Below the pieces are notes generated by a model. It saw nothing but the letters and a program-made list of their open reading frames with translations. It had not been told where the DNA came from and searched no databases. The position numbers were made by a program, and so were the translations under genes. 24,117 nucleotides of DNA from RGIG3009 sp964389495 (GTDB lineage: Bacteria; Bacillota; Clostridia; Oscillospirales; Acutalibacteraceae), in contig CAYMDU010000018.1 of NCBI GenBank assembly GCA_964389495.1, forward strand, positions 1 to 24,117, given 5' to 3'. Position 1 is the stretch's first letter; the number at the start of each line of letters is the position of its first letter. Shown piece after piece: positions 20,923 to 24,117 of this stretch.

Positions 20923-21912
20923 GTGAATTCGTTTCTTTTTGCCGTCAACGCCGTTGCGCCCCTTGTCCTCACCATGGCCGTGGGCTACCTTCTCAAACGC
21001 ACCGGCCTGCTCTCACCCGCCGTGGCCGCCGCCCTCAACAAACTGGTGTTTCGCCTGTTCCTGCCGTGCATGCTGTTTCTCAATGTTTGCAACATGAACA
21101 GCGGCACCGGCCTGTCCCTGCACTATGTGCTCTATTGCCTGCTGGTGTTGCTGGCGGTCTTTTTGGTCAGCATCCCGCTGGTCACATTGGTCACCCGCCG
21201 GCCCGACCGGCGCGGCGTGCTGTTGCAAGGGGCTTTCCGTTCCAACTATGCCCTCATCGGCATCCCGCTGGCGCAATCCCTGTTTGGGAACGAAGGCGAG
21301 CTGGTGGCCACCCTGCTCTCGGCCGTTCTCATTCCCGCGTTCAATGTGCTGGCCGTTATCAGCCTGTCGCTGTTTGGGGGCGACTCCGGCCGCCGTCCGT
21401 CGCTTCGGCACATTCTGGGCGGCATTGTCAAAAATCCGCTCATTCAGGCCATCGCCGCCGGCTTGGCGGTGTGGGGCCTGAGCCGGTGCTTGGCCGCACA
21501 CGGCCTGTCGTTTTCGGTGTCGGCCGTTGCTCCTTTCCGCACCGTCCTCACCTACCTCTCACAGCTGGCCACCCCGTTGGCCCTGCTGGTGCTGGGCGCG
21601 CAATTTGAATTTTCGGCCGTCAAAAACCTGCGCCGCGAAATTCTGTTCGGCACCCTCATGCGCACCGTGGCCGTGCCGCTGTTCGGCGTGGGGCTGGCCT
21701 ATGTCGCTTTTTCCGCCCGGTTCACCGGCGCTCATTTTGCGGCGTTCACAGCCGCCTTTGCCACCCCGGTGGCGGTGTCCAGCGTTCCCATGGCGCAGGA
21801 AATGGGCGGCGACACCGCGCTGGCAGGCCAGCTGGTGGTGTGGACCACCCTGCTCTCCTCCCTGTCGGTGTTCGGCATGGCCTTTTTCCTCAAAGCCGTC
21901 GGCGTGTTCTAA
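20923..21912 (+). CDS. AEC-family (auxin efflux carrier-like) membrane transporter
   Basis: The 329-residue, highly hydrophobic product has about ten membrane segments and the AEC layout. An N-terminal half starts NSFLFAVNAVAPLVLTMAVGYLLKRTGLLS and has LNKLVFRLFLPCMLFLNV. The middle blocks FRSNYALIGIPLAQSLFGNEG and IVKNPLIQAIAAGLAVWGL are close to bacterial malate/organic-acid carriers such as MleP/MdcF. The C-terminal half ends with FATPVAVSSVPMAQEMGGD and ends near residue 329. The start is GTG at 20923, with AAAGGAGG 6 bases upstream; a TTG reading from 20887 begins in the tRNA terminator and is rejected. No promoter is evident, so transcription by tRNA read-through is possible. The substrate is unknown; organic acids are the family norm. 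Confidence 0.88.
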   Translation: MNSFLFAVNAVAPLVLTMAVGYLLKRTGLLSPAVAAALNKLVFRLFLPCMLFLNVCNMNSGTGLSLHYVLYCLLVLLAVFLVSIPLVTLVTRRPDRRGVLLQGAFRSNYALIGIPLAQSLFGNEGELVATLLSAVLIPAFNVLAVISLSLFGGDSGRRPSLRHILGGIVKNPLIQAIAAGLAVWGLSRCLAAHGLSFSVSAVAPFRTVLTYLSQLATPLALLVLGAQFEFSAVKNLRREILFGTLMRTVAVPLFGVGLAYVAFSARFTGAHFAAFTAAFATPVAVSSVPMAQEMGGDTALAGQLVVWTTLLSSLSVFGMAFFLKAVGVF

Positions 21913-21938
21913 CGGATAAATTATTCACAGTCTGTTCA

Positions 21939-21967
21939 TTGACAAACGAACAAGATTGTGCTACACT
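21939..21967 (+). promoter_or_regulatory. sigma-A promoter of the riboswitch-controlled cation ATPase
   Basis: Perfect TTGACA (21939-21944), 17 bases, TACACT (21962-21967), placing the start near 21974, about 10 bases before the riboswitch aptamer. It begins 27 bases after the transporter stop. Confidence 0.9.
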
Positions 21968-21982
21968 GGATATAGTTTCCAT

Positions 21983-22104
21983 AAGGGAGTAGCATCTGTG
22001 CTTTCGGGCACAGCAGCAAGTCAACATCCTGGCGCTTGGCGTCTGGCTTGCTTTCAAATTGCGAGACTTATGTGCACCACAGGCGGTTATGCACGGGTCT
22101 CCTC
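21983..22104 (+). ncRNA. yybP-ykoY-type manganese riboswitch aptamer
   Basis: The leader carries the conserved blocks of this riboswitch: AAGGGAGTAGC near the 5' end (21983-21993) and GCGAGACTTA (22061-22070) with GCACGGGTCTCC (22091-22102). Visible stems are CTGTGC/GCACAG (21996-22001 with 22008-22013), AGCAAG/CTTGCT (22015-22020 with 22047-22052), GAGAC/GTCTC (22063-22067 with 22097-22101) and GTGCA/TGCAC within the last arm. GGGAG at the start can also pair with CTCCT after the last arm. The class senses Mn2+ and usually switches on exporters. It is followed by a terminator and a cation ATPase gene. The class is recognised by eye, not by a covariance search. Confidence 0.85.
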
Positions 22105-22117
22105 ACTTGCAGCAGAT

Positions 22118-22152
22118 CCGAGATACACCGTTCCGGTGCCTCTCGGTTTTTT
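22118..22152 (+). terminator. Riboswitch expression-platform terminator
   Basis: CCGAGA (22118-22123) pairs with TCTCGG (22141-22146), and inner CACCG (22126-22130) pairs with CGGTG (22134-22138), followed by six T (22147-22152). It lies 14 bases after the aptamer and about 56 bases before the ATPase start, the layout of a ligand-controlled transcription terminator. Mn2+ should relieve it, as in other yybP-ykoY examples. Confidence 0.88.
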
Positions 22153-22208
22153 GTTTATCGGCCGAAGAAACACCCATCCTAACAACGGAAGCGAAAGGAG
22201 CATGCACT

Positions 22209-24117
22209 GTGAATTACTATTGTGCAAACACCGACACCGTCCTGCAATCCCTCGGCACCGACAGCACGGGCCTCTCCGCCGCCGAAGCCGCCAACCGGTT
22301 GCAGGCAAACGGCAAAAACCGGCTGGAAGCGGCCAAAGGCAAATCCCCCGTTCGCCGCTTTTTGGAGCAACTGGCCGACCCCATGATTCTCATTCTGCTG
22401 GCCGCAGCCGCCATCAGCGGCGTGCTGGCCGTGGTGGAAAACGAAAGTTTCACCGACGTCATCATCATTTTGGCGGTGGTTCTCATCAACGCCGTGCTGG
22501 GTGTCTACCAGGAAAGCAAAGCGGAAAAAGCCATCGAAGCCTTGCAACGCATGGCGGCCGCCACGTCCAAAGTCCTGCGCAACGGCCGCGTCTGTTCGGT
22601 TCCCAGCGAAGACCTGGTGGTGGGCGACATTGTCCTGCTGGAAGCGGGCGACGCCGTGCCGGCCGATGCCCGCCTGCTGGAAAGCGCCAGCTTGCAAGTG
22701 GAAGAAGCCGCCCTCACCGGCGAATCCGTGCCGATAAACAAAGTCATTCACGCCCTGCTGCCGGCCGAGCGGCAAACCGATGTGCCGCTGGGCGACCGCA
22801 AAAACATGGTGTTCATGGGCAGCACCGTGGTGTACGGCCGCGGCACCGCCGTGGTCACCGCCACCGGTATGCACACCGAAATGGGCAAAATCGCCGGCGC
22901 GTTGGCCACCGCCAAAGAAGGCAAAACACCCCTGCAAAACAAACTTGCCCAGCTGTCCCAAGTGCTCACCCGGCTGGTGCTGCTGGTGTGCCTGATTGTG
23001 TTTGCCGTGCAACTGCTGCGCACCGGCAGCCTGAATTTCCAGGTGGTTCTCAATTCCTTCATGGTGGCGGTTTCGCTGGCCGTGGCCGCCATTCCCGAAG
23101 GGCTGGTGGCCGTGGTCACGGTGGTGCTGTCCATCGGTGTCACCAACATGTCCAAACGCCACGCCATCATTCGCAAGCTAACCGCCGTGGAAACCTTGGG
23201 GTGCGCGCAAATCATCTGTTCCGACAAAACCGGAACCCTCACCCAAAACAAAATGACCGTGGTGGACTGCTACGGAACCGACCCGGCCCGCCTGGCCACC
23301 GCCATGGCACTGTGCAGCGATGCCGAACAGAACCCGGACGGCACCGTCACCGGCGAACCCACCGAAGCCGCCCTGGTGGCTTGGGCCGCCACGCAAAACC
23401 TGCCCAAATCCGCCTTAAAAACCGACTTTCCCCGCGTGGGCGAAGCGCCGTTCGACTCCGGCCGCAAAATGATGTCCACCCTGCACCGCCACAACGGCAC
23501 CGTTCTTCAATTCACCAAAGGCGCCCCCGATGTGGTAATTCAACGCTGCACTCACTATTGGGACAACGGCATCGTTTGCCCCCTCACCGACGAAAAGCGC
23601 ACCGCCATTCTGGCCGCCAACAAAACCATGGCCGACCGCGCCCTGCGCGTTCTCGCCTGCGCACAGCGCCCGTGGGACACCCTGCCCGCTTCCTGCGCAC
23701 CGGACGAGCTGGAACAGGACTTGTGCTTTGTCGGTCTCACCGGCATGATCGACCCGGTGCGCCCCGAAGTGAAAGAGGCCATTGCGGAATGTCAGCACGC
23801 CGGCATCCGCCCCATCATGATCACCGGCGACCATGTGGACACCGCCGTGGCCATCGCCAAAGAACTGGGCATTCTCGGCAACGGCATGCGCGCACTCACC
23901 GGCGCCCAACTAAACGAAATGACCGACGCCGAATTCAAACAGGAATTTCGCAACATCAGCGTCTATGCGCGCGTTCAGCCCGAACACAAAACCCGCATCG
24001 TCAACGCTTGGCGAAACGCCGGGTTCGTCACCGCCATGACCGGCGACGGCGTGAACGATGCCCCCTCCATCAAATCGGCCGACATCGGCATCGGCATGGG
24101 CATCACCGGCACCGATG
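22209..24117 (+). CDS. P2A-type cation-transporting ATPase (Ca2+/Mn2+ type), N-terminal part only
   Basis: The first 636 residues of a P-type ATPase are visible; the C-terminal membrane segments lie outside the window. Landmarks are TGES at 170-173, the membrane-4 motif AAIPEGLVAVVT with PEGL at 296-299, the phosphorylation motif SDKTGTLTQNK with Asp339, KGAPDVVIQRC, MITGDHVDTA, and the hinge TGDGVNDAP with Asp613. The PEGL form is that of SERCA/PMR1-like P2A pumps, not of heavy-metal or K+ pumps. The start is GTG at 22209, with AAAGGAG 8 bases upstream; an ATG at 22202 is in another frame. The upstream Mn riboswitch suggests manganese export, possibly also calcium. Deciding residues in helices 5 and 6 are not in view. 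Confidence 0.95.
   Translation, partial: MNYYCANTDTVLQSLGTDSTGLSAAEAANRLQANGKNRLEAAKGKSPVRRFLEQLADPMILILLAAAAISGVLAVVENESFTDVIIILAVVLINAVLGVYQESKAEKAIEALQRMAAATSKVLRNGRVCSVPSEDLVVGDIVLLEAGDAVPADARLLESASLQVEEAALTGESVPINKVIHALLPAERQTDVPLGDRKNMVFMGSTVVYGRGTAVVTATGMHTEMGKIAGALATAKEGKTPLQNKLAQLSQVLTRLVLLVCLIVFAVQLLRTGSLNFQVVLNSFMVAVSLAVAAIPEGLVAVVTVVLSIGVTNMSKRHAIIRKLTAVETLGCAQIICSDKTGTLTQNKMTVVDCYGTDPARLATAMALCSDAEQNPDGTVTGEPTEAALVAWAATQNLPKSALKTDFPRVGEAPFDSGRKMMSTLHRHNGTVLQFTKGAPDVVIQRCTHYWDNGIVCPLTDEKRTAILAANKTMADRALRVLACAQRPWDTLPASCAPDELEQDLCFVGLTGMIDPVRPEVKEAIAECQHAGIRPIMITGDHVDTAVAIAKELGILGNGMRALTGAQLNEMTDAEFKQEFRNISVYARVQPEHKTRIVNAWRNAGFVTAMTGDGVNDAPSIKSADIGIGMGITGTD

Noticed and set aside
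22202..22500. ATG at 22202 as the ATPase start
   Set aside because: It is in a different frame from the conserved protein and reads Arg/His-rich nonsense; GTG at 22209 has correct spacing from AAAGGAG.
22179..23162. Minus-strand open frame of 327 codons opposite the cation ATPase
   Set aside because: Gly/His/Gln-rich shadow of the ATPase gene, extending into the riboswitch leader.
1..24117. CRISPR arrays, insertion sequences, toxin-antitoxin or phage-defence genes
   Set aside because: No regularly spaced repeats, transposase motifs or recognisable defence domains were found on either strand.

Overview
The window looks like chromosomal core DNA from a GC-rich, endospore-forming Clostridia member, probably of the Oscillospiraceae/Ruminococcaceae kind. 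Support comes from the Firmicutes gene order hupA-rqcP-yabP-yabQ-divIC-yabR, a CIRCE/HrcA operator before groESL, an AbrB-type regulator, spoVB-like and SpoIID-like genes, and strong AAGGAGG ribosome sites with AT-rich sigma-A promoters in otherwise GC-rich DNA. Family and genus are inference. No mobile element, integrase, CRISPR array, rRNA or clearly broken gene was seen.

Left half, all on the minus strand (1-15843), read in transcription order from the right. A strong promoter at 15876-15904 starts a tightly packed run: recJ, rel, dtd, an MBL-fold hydrolase, hemZ and a uridine-kinase-like kinase. An internal promoter at 8097-8125 then precedes a small zinc-ribbon protein, punA and mtaD. 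Most junctions overlap by 1-4 bases. Next comes hupA with its own promoter, followed by rqcP beyond a hairpin. A second hairpin and a candidate sigma-E promoter precede yabP-yabQ. A separate sigma-A promoter lies inside the end of yabQ and serves divIC-yabR. After another terminator come a THUMP-type RNA methyltransferase and a lipid kinase, then groS-groL (groL runs off the left edge) under a promoter with a perfect CIRCE operator.

Right half, all on the plus strand (15961-24117). abrB has a near-consensus promoter and a terminator. A four-gene group follows: a protein with a disordered region and a beta-sandwich, a SpoIID-like protein with three peptidoglycan-binding modules and no signal peptide, a protein with two more such modules, and a SpoVB/MurJ-type flippase. 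A sigma-E-like promoter overlaps the abrB terminator. Then come tRNA-Lys, tRNA-Glu and tRNA-Asn with promoter and terminator, an AEC-family transporter, and a yybP-ykoY-type manganese riboswitch with terminator in front of a P2A-type cation ATPase that runs off the right edge.

The least described part is the group at 16403-18937. Its SpoIID-like enzyme keeps the catalytic-type glutamate but lacks any export signal, and it is encoded beside its presumed wall-binding partners and a lipid flippase. The other strong signals are regulatory: sporulation and vegetative promoters placed so that yabPQ and divIC can be expressed separately, and a metal riboswitch that predicts the ATPase's substrate.
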